Assembly (NCBI RefSeq): GCF_900168065.1
Contig: NZ_FUZZ01000001.1
Coordinates: 434,001-498,000, forward strand
Direction: 5' to 3'
Origin: Chitinophaga ginsengisegetis
GTDB lineage: Bacteria > Bacteroidota > Bacteroidia > Chitinophagales > Chitinophagaceae
DNA length: 64,000 nt
The stretch's first letter is position 1, and each line of letters opens with the position of its first letter. Below, piece after piece: positions 8,672 through 16,675 of this stretch. The notes beneath the pieces were generated by a model. The model was not told where the DNA came from, searched no databases, and saw only the letters and a list, made by a program, of their open reading frames with translations. Both the position numbers and the translations under genes were made by a program.

Positions 8672-11600
8672 CTACGAATGATAAACCGCCTGCGCTGAAT
8701 GGTGTACCGGCAATACTCCCAGGTATCTCAGGTAACGGTCCAGCAATGCTTTGTCAAACACGGGTTCTTCTATACCACTGCCTTCCAGGAAAGTAGCCAC
8801 ATGGGTGTTATCCCAAACGTAGGTATCCTGGTACAACTCAACGGTAGACAGTCCTTCGTGCATATTGTCCTTGAACAAACTGGTGAGTGCATACAACCTG
8901 TTGGCGGGATCATCTTCCCAGATCTTTCTCCATTCTTTATACGGCAGGCCGCGCAGATCGAAAGAATAATACTTGTTCAACAAGTCAAAAAACTGCAGCA
9001 ACGTAAGGTTTGTTGCCGGGCTGGCAATCAGGTTAAATTTAAGACCCAGGGCCGTCTCTTTTTTTGAAATATAAGCGATGGCTTTTGTCATGTAATCTAC
9101 CGTAATCAATCCTTCCCTTAACTCCCTTAATGCGGGATATGCGTTGAATTCAATACAGTTTTTCACCAATCCTGCCCACCACTGGTAAGGTGCGCTCGCG
9201 CCGGTTTCACTGTTACACATGGCATAACCAAGCCGGTAGGTAATTACCGGCAATCCCTGTGCTGCCGCGAGGTCGGCGATGCCTTCCATCACCCACTTGC
9301 TTCTTACATAACCGATATCCTTGCTCACCGCCAGCAGGTTCTGGCCGATATCATCTGTTTCCTTCATTACGGTTTTATGCGTGAATACATGCCCCCAGCT
9401 ATACACCGAAATAGTGGACAGCAACACCAGGCATTTTGTTTTGCCGGCGGCAGCAAAAGCTACAATTTCCCTGAGCCCTTCCACGTTGGCGGACTTCATA
9501 TAAGAGTACGGCTCAATAAAATTGACGGAGCTACCGGAATGATAAATAACATCGATGGTATCCGCCAATTCTTTAAACCCTGCTTCCGTTAACCCCATGC
9601 CCGGTTTGGAAAAATCTCCTGTTACCGGCACAATGCGCTGGCGCAGCGATTCATCAATGTGGATGTTAAAGTTGTTCAGGCAGCCGTTGATCCGTTCCAT
9701 CGCATAATACTCATTACTGGCCCTGATGAGGCAGTATACGGTGGCGTTGGAAGCCAGCAGCAAATCTTTCAGCAGGTGAATGCCTACAAAACCGGTTACA
9801 CCGGTGAGCAGTACGGCTTCGGGGTTTTGCAGCCTGGCGGCATCAAAATCGCGGCGGATAACGGTTCCCGGTTTCAGGTATACATCCTGCTGCAACGCTA
9901 CATAAGGTTCCACATCTTCTTCCATCACAATAGTATCTGCCTGGGCCCGGCGCGCTTCCAGGGTTTGCGCCAGGTCTTTCAGCACCGGGAACTGGTATAC
10001 ATCTCTCATATATACTTTTAACGACAACGTTCTTCCCAATGCCGTAACTACCGGCGCCACACGAACAGAGTTGCCTCCTATATCAAAGAAGTTGTCGGAG
10101 TTATTGATCGCTTTCCGGCCCAATACGCTTTCCCAGATGGCCGCAATGGTTGTTTCCATTGCTGTTACCGGCGGTTCATACACGGCGCTGTCTTCTTCGT
10201 ATACAGCGGCCAGCTGCGACAACCTTGCCTGGTCTGTTTTTCCATTGGAGGTTACCGGTAATTTATCCAGGAAGATAAATTGCGAAGGGATCATATAACC
10301 CGGTAGTGAATCTTTCAGTGTTGCCCTGATGGAGGCGATCTCCGGCTCTTCCGCCTCCCAGTTCTTCACCAGGAAAGCGACGATATACTTATTATGTTTT
10401 TCATCCTCGCGGGTAATAACGGCCGCGTCTTTGATACCATCAACAGGCAACAATGCTTTTTCTATTTCCTCCAGTTCTATCCTGAAGCCGCGGATCTTCA
10501 CCTGGTTATCTGCCCTTCCTGAAAAAATTAATTCACCGGAAGGCAGTATAGAGGCGAGATCACCGGTTTTGTACAGGCGGGCGCCTGGTACAAACGGATG
10601 ATCGATAAAGGAGGCTGCCGTTTGAGCAGGTCTGTTCCAGTATCCCAGTGCCAGTCCTTCGCCGCCGAGGTACAGTTCACCGGTGCCACCGGCGGGAACG
10701 GGTTGCAGGTGCTGGTTTAAAATATACGCCTGGGTATTGGCAACGGGTTGTCCGATAGACGATACATATTCCCCGTTTTCATCGTGCACTACCCTGCAGG
10801 TAGCAAAAATGCTGTACTCAGTAGGCCCGTAGTAATCGACCAGTTGATAACCCAGTCCGTGTGTAAGCACCGGCTTCAGTTTTTCGCCGCCGGTAAACAG
10901 GTAGCGCAGGTGAAGATGCGGAGCCGTGCGACTAAGTGCTACCAGTTCAGGCGCCAGCACAGTAGGCACAAACGCATGCGTGATCCCGTTCCTGGTATAG
11001 AACTGCAACAACGCCGCCGCATCCGTTCTTTCTTCATTGGTAGCTATCACCAGCGCGGCGCCGGAAGTAAGTGCGGTCCATATCTCCCAAACAGAAATAT
11101 CAAAAGCAATTCCTGCTACGAGAGTAACCCGGTCGTTCGCGGTTACCTCAAACCGTTGCCTGTGCCACGATACCAGGTGCTGCAAAGACCGGTGTGCCAC
11201 CATTACTCCTTTAGGCGTTCCGGTGGAACCGGAGGTATAGATGATATAGGCCCGGTCGTTTGCGGTTACCGGCACATCCGGCGTAGTAGCGGGCCATTTA
11301 TCAAGACTATCCACCTTATCCAGTATCACATAGTTGTACTTACCCGCGTCCGGTAAGGCATGTTTACTGGTGGTGACCACGCAGCTGGTCCCGGTGTCTT
11401 CCAGGATCACCTGGATTCTTTTTAACGGATACGAAGGATCAATGGGAACATACGCTGCGCCTGTTTTTAAGATCCCTGTTACCGCTACCAGCCATTCAAT
11501 GGACCTGTCTATCCATACCGGTATAATGTCGCCGGGCTTTACGCCCTGCTCCAGCAGGTAATGCGCCATCTGGTTGGATCGCCTGTTCAGGGTGTCGTAG

Positions 11601-11779
11601 GTGATAGCGTCTGATTTGAATACAACCGCAGTGCGATCCGGGCTGAGCGCCGCCTGCTGATTGAAAAGAGCAATAACAGTGGCAGATGGGTCATAATGCC
11701 ATTGCTCTCCCTGTAACATAAAATGCCCTGGATTTTCATACGCGTGGGTTTGCTCCACGGTAACGTGTTTGGGTTTCAT
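8672..11779 (-). CDS. Single-module A-T-R NRPS-like enzyme (adenylation, carrier, thioester reductase)
   Basis: The 1035-residue protein has three domains. The adenylation domain (about 35-515) shows core motifs YTSGSTGTPKG (181-191), FDISVWEIW (A4, Asp227), YYGPTE (316-321), YKTGDLA (403-409), GRADNQVKIRGFR (421-433) and NGKTDQARL with catalytic Lys514. The carrier domain (about 535-605) has DNFFDIGGNSVRV with Ser571 for the phosphopantetheine arm. The reductase domain (about 655-1010) has the NADPH Rossmann motif TGVTGFVG (659-666) and catalytic YVRSK. Such enzymes activate an acid, hold it as a thioester and release it as an aldehyde or alcohol; fungal Lys2 and bacterial carboxylate reductases share this order. 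Asp227 in the substrate pocket favours an alpha-amino acid. There is no condensation domain and no phosphopantetheinyl transferase nearby, so the carrier must be primed by an enzyme encoded elsewhere. Upstream lies a 16-bp tandem repeat. Confidence 0.92.
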   Translation of the reverse strand: MKPKHVTVEQTHAYENPGHFMLQGEQWHYDPSATVIALFNQQAALSPDRTAVVFKSDAITYDTLNRRSNQMAHYLLEQGVKPGDIIPVWIDRSIEWLVAVTGILKTGAAYVPIDPSYPLKRIQVILEDTGTSCVVTTSKHALPDAGKYNYVILDKVDSLDKWPATTPDVPVTANDRAYIIYTSGSTGTPKGVMVAHRSLQHLVSWHRQRFEVTANDRVTLVAGIAFDISVWEIWTALTSGAALVIATNEERTDAAALLQFYTRNGITHAFVPTVLAPELVALSRTAPHLHLRYLFTGGEKLKPVLTHGLGYQLVDYYGPTEYSIFATCRVVHDENGEYVSSIGQPVANTQAYILNQHLQPVPAGGTGELYLGGEGLALGYWNRPAQTAASFIDHPFVPGARLYKTGDLASILPSGELIFSGRADNQVKIRGFRIELEEIEKALLPVDGIKDAAVITREDEKHNKYIVAFLVKNWEAEEPEIASIRATLKDSLPGYMIPSQFIFLDKLPVTSNGKTDQARLSQLAAVYEEDSAVYEPPVTAMETTIAAIWESVLGRKAINNSDNFFDIGGNSVRVAPVVTALGRTLSLKVYMRDVYQFPVLKDLAQTLEARRAQADTIVMEEDVEPYVALQQDVYLKPGTVIRRDFDAARLQNPEAVLLTGVTGFVGIHLLKDLLLASNATVYCLIRASNEYYAMERINGCLNNFNIHIDESLRQRIVPVTGDFSKPGMGLTEAGFKELADTIDVIYHSGSSVNFIEPYSYMKSANVEGLREIVAFAAAGKTKCLVLLSTISVYSWGHVFTHKTVMKETDDIGQNLLAVSKDIGYVRSKWVMEGIADLAAAQGLPVITYRLGYAMCNSETGASAPYQWWAGLVKNCIEFNAYPALRELREGLITVDYMTKAIAYISKKETALGLKFNLIASPATNLTLLQFFDLLNKYYSFDLRGLPYKEWRKIWEDDPANRLYALTSLFKDNMHEGLSTVELYQDTYVWDNTHVATFLEGSGIEEPVFDKALLDRYLRYLGVLPVHHSAQAVYHS

Positions 11780-11871
11780 AGAATAATAATTAAAATTAAA
11801 GAAAAGGGACTATAGCTTCCCTGGGTTAAAGGTTTTCAATAAAAAAATCGCGGTGTTATTAATTTGTTTTG

Positions 11872-11905
11872 ATATGGTTATTTCGTGATATATGGTTATT
11901 TCGTG
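11872..11905. repeat. Two tandem copies of a 16-bp direct repeat upstream of the A-T-R gene
   Basis: The sequence atatggttatttcgtg occurs at 11872-11887 and again, identically, at 11890-11905, a period of 18 bp. It lies 93-126 bp upstream of the A-T-R start codon, between that gene and the terminator of the hydroxylase gene. The spacing is suited to two half-sites of a dimeric activator, for example AraC-type, but no binding protein is known from the sequence. Confidence 0.75.
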
Positions 11906-11963
11906 CAGGGGCAAAACTATCTTGTTCCACTGCTATATTTCTACAGTGGGAATAAATTCCGGT

Positions 11964-11993
11964 TAAAAAAAAGCGGATGGTTTTACCATCCGC
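11964..11993 (-). terminator. Rho-independent terminator of the fatty acid hydroxylase gene
   Basis: On the minus strand a 9-bp perfect stem (gcggatggt / accatccgc) with a 3-base loop is followed by a run of eight T (plus-strand A-run about 11965-11972). It begins 15 bp after the hydroxylase stop codon, so transcription from that gene probably does not continue into the A-T-R gene. Confidence 0.9.
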
Positions 11994-12007
11994 CTTCTAA
12001 AGAATAT

Positions 12008-12817
12008 TCAGCTGCTCATGATTGCCTTATGCCCAAACCTTCGTTCCTGGAGCTGGTCGTACTCCTTCACATAATCCGGGTGTTCGGTTCCCATTGTTCT
12101 GTCCCACACCCGGAAATACAATCCATAGTTTCCCCTGAACTTCTTGTGGTGCAGGTTGTGATGAACAGATGTATTGAATACTTCAAACATCCACGTATAC
12201 CGGAATCCGCGTGGCATCAGTTCATAACCCAGGTGGCCATACACATTAATAATAAATCCCGATATCGTAAACAACAGTACCGTAAGCGGGTGCATAGGCA
12301 TCACACAGGTAATAACCACCAGCACCCCTCCTTCCGCCACCGCTTCCAGGACATGAAAGCTGTAGGAAGTCCAGGGAGAAGGATTGATACTCTGGTGATG
12401 CACCAGGTGTGTACGTTTAAATAACTGCTTATGATGCAACAGGCGATGCATCCAGTAAAAATAAGTATCGTGTATCACAAGACTCAACACCAGGCTCACA
12501 CCTATGTACCACACCGGGAAATCATGAATATCGCTATAGATCATAGTATACTGCCGTACCGGCGTTACCAGCAGTACAACAGAAATCCCGGTGAACACCA
12601 GCGTGCTTTGCATGGAATACCAGATCTCCCGGAGAAAATCTTTCTTCGACGCCAGCTTTTGCTGGATTTTAAAATGTTTAAACCTGGCTGGCAACAGCAG
12701 GTAAAATAAAATGAAAGGAATACCCGCCAACAGGAAATACCGGAGGGCAGACACGCTAAAGATCTTAACTGTAGCTTCAATGATCGGTTCCATAACCCTG
12801 AGAAATTTATCTCCCAA
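12008..12817 (-). CDS. Fatty acid hydroxylase / sterol desaturase family membrane protein
   Basis: The 269-residue integral membrane protein carries the di-iron histidine boxes of the family: HDTYFYWMHRLLHH (116-129), HLVHH (137-141) and HHNLHH (219-224). Membrane segments lie near residues 22-43, 72-88, 102-118 and 165-195. Family members use oxygen and di-iron to hydroxylate or desaturate lipid chains, sterols or carotenoids at the membrane. The ATG at 12817 is used; an internal Met at residue 9 (MEPIIEATV) is a plausible alternative start. It lies between a Crp-like regulator gene (66 bp upstream, same strand) and the A-T-R enzyme, from which it is separated by its own terminator. The exact lipid substrate cannot be inferred. 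Confidence 0.9.
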   Translation of the reverse strand: MGDKFLRVMEPIIEATVKIFSVSALRYFLLAGIPFILFYLLLPARFKHFKIQQKLASKKDFLREIWYSMQSTLVFTGISVVLLVTPVRQYTMIYSDIHDFPVWYIGVSLVLSLVIHDTYFYWMHRLLHHKQLFKRTHLVHHQSINPSPWTSYSFHVLEAVAEGGVLVVITCVMPMHPLTVLLFTISGFIINVYGHLGYELMPRGFRYTWMFEVFNTSVHHNLHHKKFRGNYGLYFRVWDRTMGTEHPDYVKEYDQLQERRFGHKAIMSS

Positions 12818-12883
12818 AATTAGAATACCGGTACGGCAGATGCAGTTAACAAAAGATAATTTCGCAGATTAACAAAGGATAAT

Positions 12884-13480
12884 TTATCCCTTGCCCTTGT
12901 CAAGCATCCGCTTGCGGATACGGCTTAGCGACACAGGCGTAATGCCCAGCATGGAAGCAATATATTTATCGGGCACCCGGTTCACCAGGTCGAAACGCTC
13001 TGCCAGCAGGTTGCGGTACCGCTCTTCCGGCGACAACGTTACAAAGGATTCCATGATATTTAATGATTCCGATAACATGCGCATCAGGAAAAAGTTGCGC
13101 AGCGGTTCATACTCCGGGTGCGTTTTCAGTACTTCTTCCAGTACATCGTAATCTATTTCCAGTAATGTGGTGGGCTCCAGCGCACGGTAAATAAAGCGTG
13201 ACGGCCGCCTGTGAATGATGGTATCGTGAGAAGCGATAAATTGTTTTTCCCAACGCAGAAACAAGGTGGCTTCATCACCATTACTTTTAATAATATACGC
13301 CCGCATGATGCCTTGTTCAATGAAAGCAAGACGGCGTTCTGTATCACCCTCACGGATATACGTTTCATTGGCCGCCAGTTTTGCCTGCCGCGTCATGGCA
13401 AATAATGGCGCCGTGTCGGCCGGAAGTATACCGGCCAGATCAAATAGCAGTTGCTGTAAAGTGGTGATGGATGCACTCAT
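12884..13480 (-). CDS. Crp/Fnr-family transcriptional regulator
   Basis: The 198-residue protein has an N-terminal cyclic-nucleotide-binding-like barrel (about 25-130; YIREGDTERRLAFIEQGIMR and LFLRWEKQFIASHD) and a C-terminal helix-turn-helix (about 165-195; YIASMLGITPVSLSRIRKRM). The family dimerises and acts as an activator or repressor. Bacteroidota hold many short paralogues whose ligand is unknown; the typical Crp cAMP-contact block is not clearly recognisable. There is no cysteine cluster, so an oxygen-sensing Fnr role is unlikely. It is encoded just upstream of the fatty acid hydroxylase gene on the same strand (66 bp gap) and could control it, but that is context only. Confidence 0.9.
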   Translation of the reverse strand: MSASITTLQQLLFDLAGILPADTAPLFAMTRQAKLAANETYIREGDTERRLAFIEQGIMRAYIIKSNGDEATLFLRWEKQFIASHDTIIHRRPSRFIYRALEPTTLLEIDYDVLEEVLKTHPEYEPLRNFFLMRMLSESLNIMESFVTLSPEERYRNLLAERFDLVNRVPDKYIASMLGITPVSLSRIRKRMLDKGKG

Positions 13481-13608
13481 ATGATTCGTCAGAGTGCTAA
13501 TGTAAGGTTATTTCTCAATTAACCCGTCCATCACAACCGAGCGGCCTTCATTTTGGTGAGTTGCGCCAGCGTATAAGCGCCAACCGCCATTACGAGATCC
13601 CATTTAAA

Positions 13609-13650
13609 AAAAGGTTACAAAAAAACAGGGGGAATTTTCTGTAACCTTTT
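13609..13650. repeat. 11-bp inverted repeat overlapping the -35 of the sigma-gene promoter
   Basis: aaaaggttaca at 13609-13619 is matched by its exact complement tgtaacctttt at 13640-13650 with a 20-base spacer. The right arm is also the proposed ECF -35 element. It may be an operator-like palindrome or two back-to-back -35 boxes. Confidence 0.6.
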
Positions 13651-13668
13651 TACTGTTATAGCATCTAA
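13640..13668 (+). promoter_or_regulatory. Putative ECF-sigma-type promoter of the truncated sigma gene
   Basis: TGTAAC (13640-13645) followed after 16 bases by CATCTAA (13662-13668) fits the usual ECF form: a -35 box with AAC and a -10 box close to CGTCTAA. I recall similar TGTAAC plus CGTCTAA pairs before Bacteroidota ECF genes. Autoregulation is the usual reason to find such a promoter directly before a sigma gene. The downstream ATG is at 13701. Confidence 0.55.
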
Positions 13669-13700
13669 TTAACATGGCAGCATAAAATAAATTCACAGAC

Positions 13701-14003
13701 ATGAACTCTCCCAATAAAGAATTAAGCCAGGTATTGGAAGATGCCATCAGCCGGCTACCTGAAAAATACAGGATAGTCTTTGTGTTGCGTGAAATCGAGG
13801 AAATGTCAGTCCGGGACACTTCTTCGGCGCTGGACATTAATGAAAACAATGTAAAAGTACGCCTGAACAGGGCAAAGGCCCTGCTCAGGGAGAATTTAAA
13901 CGCCTATATGAAAGATCACGTTTATCATTTTCATTTAACCCGCTGCGACCGGATCACCCGTAATGTTTTACAGAAACTGGGCATAGAAGGGGGAAAACCA
14001 TGA
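13701..14003 (+). pseudogene. Truncated ECF sigma factor: region 4 only
   Basis: The 100-residue reading frame contains only sigma region 4: LEDAISRLPEKYRIVFVLRE, IEEMSVRDTSSALDINENNV and KVRLNRAKALLRENL. Full ECF factors are about 170-200 residues and need region 2 to bind core RNA polymerase and melt the -10 region. Region 2 is absent, and the 90 bases before the ATG hold no trace of it, although a plausible ECF promoter is still in place at 13640-13668. The simplest reading is an internal deletion that kept the promoter and joined it near the start of region 4. The fragment cannot act as a normal sigma factor; a decoy DNA-binding role is possible but unsupported. The frame is open and well preserved, so the loss may be recent. 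Confidence 0.75.
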
Positions 14004-14166
14004 TCTCCTCATGCTCATTCCGTCAGGAAGCGCTTCGGATATAGCAGCATGGCCAGCAGCCAGGTAACGGTGTGCATGAATAAAATCCGGGGAACCATAT
14101 GTCTAAATGAGCCCTCATTTTGTCCAACTCACCCTAAAACCCATTCCCGTTGTTTGGTTTGCCGGC

Positions 14167-14174
14167 TACTTTTG
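14167..14174 (+). promoter_or_regulatory. Possible -7 element of the hydrolase promoter
   Basis: TACTTTTG matches the Bacteroidota housekeeping -7 box (TAnnTTTG) and lies 36 bp before the hydrolase start at 14211. A well-spaced TTG -33 box is not seen (nearest TTG at 14150-14152, only 14 bp away), so support is partial. Confidence 0.4.
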
Positions 14175-14210
14175 TTTCTCCTGGGAGCACAAAAGCATCT
14201 GCAGGAAAGC

Positions 14211-15248
14211 ATGATGGAACCGACAAAAAAATTCAACCGCAGACATTTTTTAAGCGCAGCTGCTTTAACCTTTGCAGCCACCAAACTCTCCTCCTTGCAG
14301 GCATTGGCCGCTACAGGACGCAGTGATAAAAACGGCTACCAGGCTCCTGTATCTTTCCGGGAAATCAAACAGATCAGGGCCGGACTACTCGATATTGGCT
14401 ATGCCGAAGCCGGCCCGGCAAACGGCCAGCCCGTTATCCTCCTGCATGGATGGCCTTATGACATTCACAGCTACGCAAAAGTATCCGCCATACTGGCTGC
14501 TGAAGGATACCGGGTAATTGTGCCTCATTTACGCGGTCATGGTACCACGAAGTTCCTGTCTGCCCAAACCTTCAGAAACGGGCAACAGGCGGCGGTAGCA
14601 AGTGATATCCTTTCGCTGATGGATGCACTTCATATAGAAAAGGCCATCCTGGGCGGGTTCGACTGGGGAGCACGCACTGCCAATATCATCGCGGCACTAT
14701 GGCCGGAACGTTGCAAAGCAATGGTTTCGGTTAATGGCTATCTTATTAATAACCTGGAAAAAAACAAACAACCCTTGCCACCAAAAGCAGAATGGGGATG
14801 GTGGTATCAGTATTACTTTGCCACCGAGCGTGGTAAACTGGGTTATACCGCCAATTGGCACGACTTCAACAAACTGATCTGGAAAAATGTTTCTCCGAAA
14901 TGGGATTTTGATGATACCACTTATAACCTGTCCGCAGCCTCGTTTAATAACCCGGACTATGTTTCTATTGTGCTCCACAACTACCGCTGGCGGCTGGGCA
15001 TAGAGCCCGGTGAGCAACAATACGATGCCATTGAAAAGCAACTGGCCGCAGCGCCTGTCATTGCTGTTCCATCGGTTACTTTGGATGGCGACTCAGATGG
15101 CGTGGTTCCCGCCGGTGATGGCTCTGCATATGCCCGCATGTTTACAGGCAAGCATGTACACCGTGTCATCAAAGGAGCGGGCCATAACCTTCCGCAGGAA
15201 GCGCCGGAAGCGTTTTCGAAGGCCATTATGGAAGCGAATAGTTATTAA
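14211..15248 (+). CDS. Tat-exported alpha/beta hydrolase, epoxide-hydrolase-like
   Basis: The start is placed at the ATG at 14211, giving 345 residues. It is preceded by aggaaag and directly followed by a twin-arginine signal (KKFNRRHFLSAAALTF); an in-frame upstream ATG at 14049 would add 54 unlikely residues that bury the signal. The fold is alpha/beta hydrolase: oxyanion motif LLHGWPYDIHSY, nucleophile elbow GGFDWGARTA with Asp rather than Ser, and a C-terminal AGHNLPQEAP carrying the catalytic His. HGWP plus an Asp in a G-x-D-W-G elbow is typical of epoxide hydrolases and haloalkane dehalogenases. Export by Tat implies a periplasmic, folded protein. The gene is 20 bp upstream of a cytochrome gene and probably co-transcribed with it. 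Substrate unknown. Confidence 0.87.
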   Translation: MMEPTKKFNRRHFLSAAALTFAATKLSSLQALAATGRSDKNGYQAPVSFREIKQIRAGLLDIGYAEAGPANGQPVILLHGWPYDIHSYAKVSAILAAEGYRVIVPHLRGHGTTKFLSAQTFRNGQQAAVASDILSLMDALHIEKAILGGFDWGARTANIIAALWPERCKAMVSVNGYLINNLEKNKQPLPPKAEWGWWYQYYFATERGKLGYTANWHDFNKLIWKNVSPKWDFDDTTYNLSAASFNNPDYVSIVLHNYRWRLGIEPGEQQYDAIEKQLAAAPVIAVPSVTLDGDSDGVVPAGDGSAYARMFTGKHVHRVIKGAGHNLPQEAPEAFSKAIMEANSY

Positions 15249-15268
15249 TTCTCAGTAAAAAATAATTT

Positions 15269-16606
15269 ATGAAACTAGCTGCCCTAAAAAAGAAACCAGT
15301 CCTGTTAATAGCCCTGTTTGTTGTAATGTTAACCGGCATACAATTCATCGGGCAGCCGGTTCAAAACCAGCCGGTAACAGCACCCATAAAAGCGCCGGAT
15401 GAAGTACTGGCAATTCTTCAACGTGCCTGTTACGATTGCCATTCCAATGAAACAAAGCTCAGCTGGTATGACCACATTGCACCGGTTTCATGGCTGGTAT
15501 CCGCAGATGTTACAACGGCGAGATCCCGGTTTAATTTGTCGACCTGGGATACACTCTCCCCTGCCGACCAACAGGGACGCCTGTGGGAAATGGTGAATAT
15601 GGTGCTCACAGGAAAAATGCCGTTGGCTACTTATGCCGCCACGCATCCTCGTTCCAGGCTTTCTGCAAAGGATATCTCTGTTTTAAAAGAGTATGTGACG
15701 AACACCAGTCCTTCAACCTACCACGATACTACCGTTATAAATGAAGCCGCGAAGGAGTTCCGGCAATTTCAACAACAGTCTCTCCCCGCAGCCGGAAACC
15801 CTGTTGCAGCGAATGGAGTGGCGTATATACCCGGCTACCGCGAGTGGCAGGTGATCAGTACCACCAACCGGTTCGACAACCACAGTATACGGGTAGTATA
15901 TGGCAACGCCATTGCAGCAAAAGCCCTCAGAGAAAACCAGATCAACCCTTTTCCCGAAGGCAGTACCATTGTAAAAGTAGTGTGGAACAGCATTGAAGAA
16001 AGGAACGGCGACATCACTCCCGGTTCTTTAAACAGCGTACAGATCATGACTAAAAACAACAAGCGCTTCGCGGATAGTAAAGGATGGGGCTTTGCAAAAT
16101 TCAACGGCACGGCGCTCAAGCCCCAGGGAGCCACGCCCATGTTTAATACCACCTGCTTCAATTGCCATAAAATAGCCAGCGGAAATGATTATGTATTCAA
16201 CCTGCCATTGGCTGATAAAGAAAATAAGCGGGAGATGTTTGACGCCGGAAACCTGCACGTGATCACATCGTTTGCCAACAGGCAGCAACAAAGCATGTCT
16301 GTGTTGTATGGTAACACCTCCGCGCAGCAAAGTGCGCTTACCGGTTATAAAACGTATGTTCCCGGCGAAATATTCCGGCTCGTTACTTACAAACAGGCCG
16401 ATAATAAATACTGGTTTGGCAGTTATATCAATGGCGAAGTGCAAAGCATTGAAACCGTGTCCACGGCCTCTGATGCAGGCGTAGCAGATAAACTGACCTA
16501 TAAGCTGGAACGCGGCCAGTGGCCAACCGGTAATGCTGGCGATAAAGTAAGTCCGGCTGCCAGGATCAGCGCTATATTTTCTCACAAACCATCTGTTTTT
16601 CCCTGA
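15269..16606 (+). CDS. Periplasmic two-heme-motif cytochrome (Haem_bd domain plus cytochrome P460-like domain)
   Basis: The 445-residue protein begins with a hydrophobic signal or anchor (residues 10-27). Near the N-terminus a haem-binding domain holds the first CxxCH (CYDCH, residues 54-58), followed by SNETKLSWYDHIAPVSWL, a pattern frequent in Bacteroidota Haem_bd proteins. After about residue 180 a P460-like beta domain starts (GVAYIPGYREWQVISTTNRF) and ends with a second CxxCH (CFNCH, 296-300). Both hemes would be covalent and periplasmic. P460 proteins in other phyla act on hydroxylamine or NO, but many Bacteroidota members are untested. Co-transcription with the Tat-exported hydrolase (20 bp gap) suggests a shared periplasmic role. 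The C-terminal 130 residues form an additional region I cannot name. Confidence 0.85.
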   Translation: MKLAALKKKPVLLIALFVVMLTGIQFIGQPVQNQPVTAPIKAPDEVLAILQRACYDCHSNETKLSWYDHIAPVSWLVSADVTTARSRFNLSTWDTLSPADQQGRLWEMVNMVLTGKMPLATYAATHPRSRLSAKDISVLKEYVTNTSPSTYHDTTVINEAAKEFRQFQQQSLPAAGNPVAANGVAYIPGYREWQVISTTNRFDNHSIRVVYGNAIAAKALRENQINPFPEGSTIVKVVWNSIEERNGDITPGSLNSVQIMTKNNKRFADSKGWGFAKFNGTALKPQGATPMFNTTCFNCHKIASGNDYVFNLPLADKENKREMFDAGNLHVITSFANRQQQSMSVLYGNTSAQQSALTGYKTYVPGEIFRLVTYKQADNKYWFGSYINGEVQSIETVSTASDAGVADKLTYKLERGQWPTGNAGDKVSPAARISAIFSHKPSVFP

Positions 16607-16675
16607 TACTTTAACTTTTCCTGATGATAAATTAAAAATCAATATTTTTATTGCCATTAGATTGACTTCCAACAG

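Noticed and set aside
14049..14210. Upstream in-frame ATG for the hydrolase
   Set aside because: It would put 54 odd residues before the Tat signal; the ATG at 14211 has a Shine-Dalgarno-like aggaaag and begins right at the signal.
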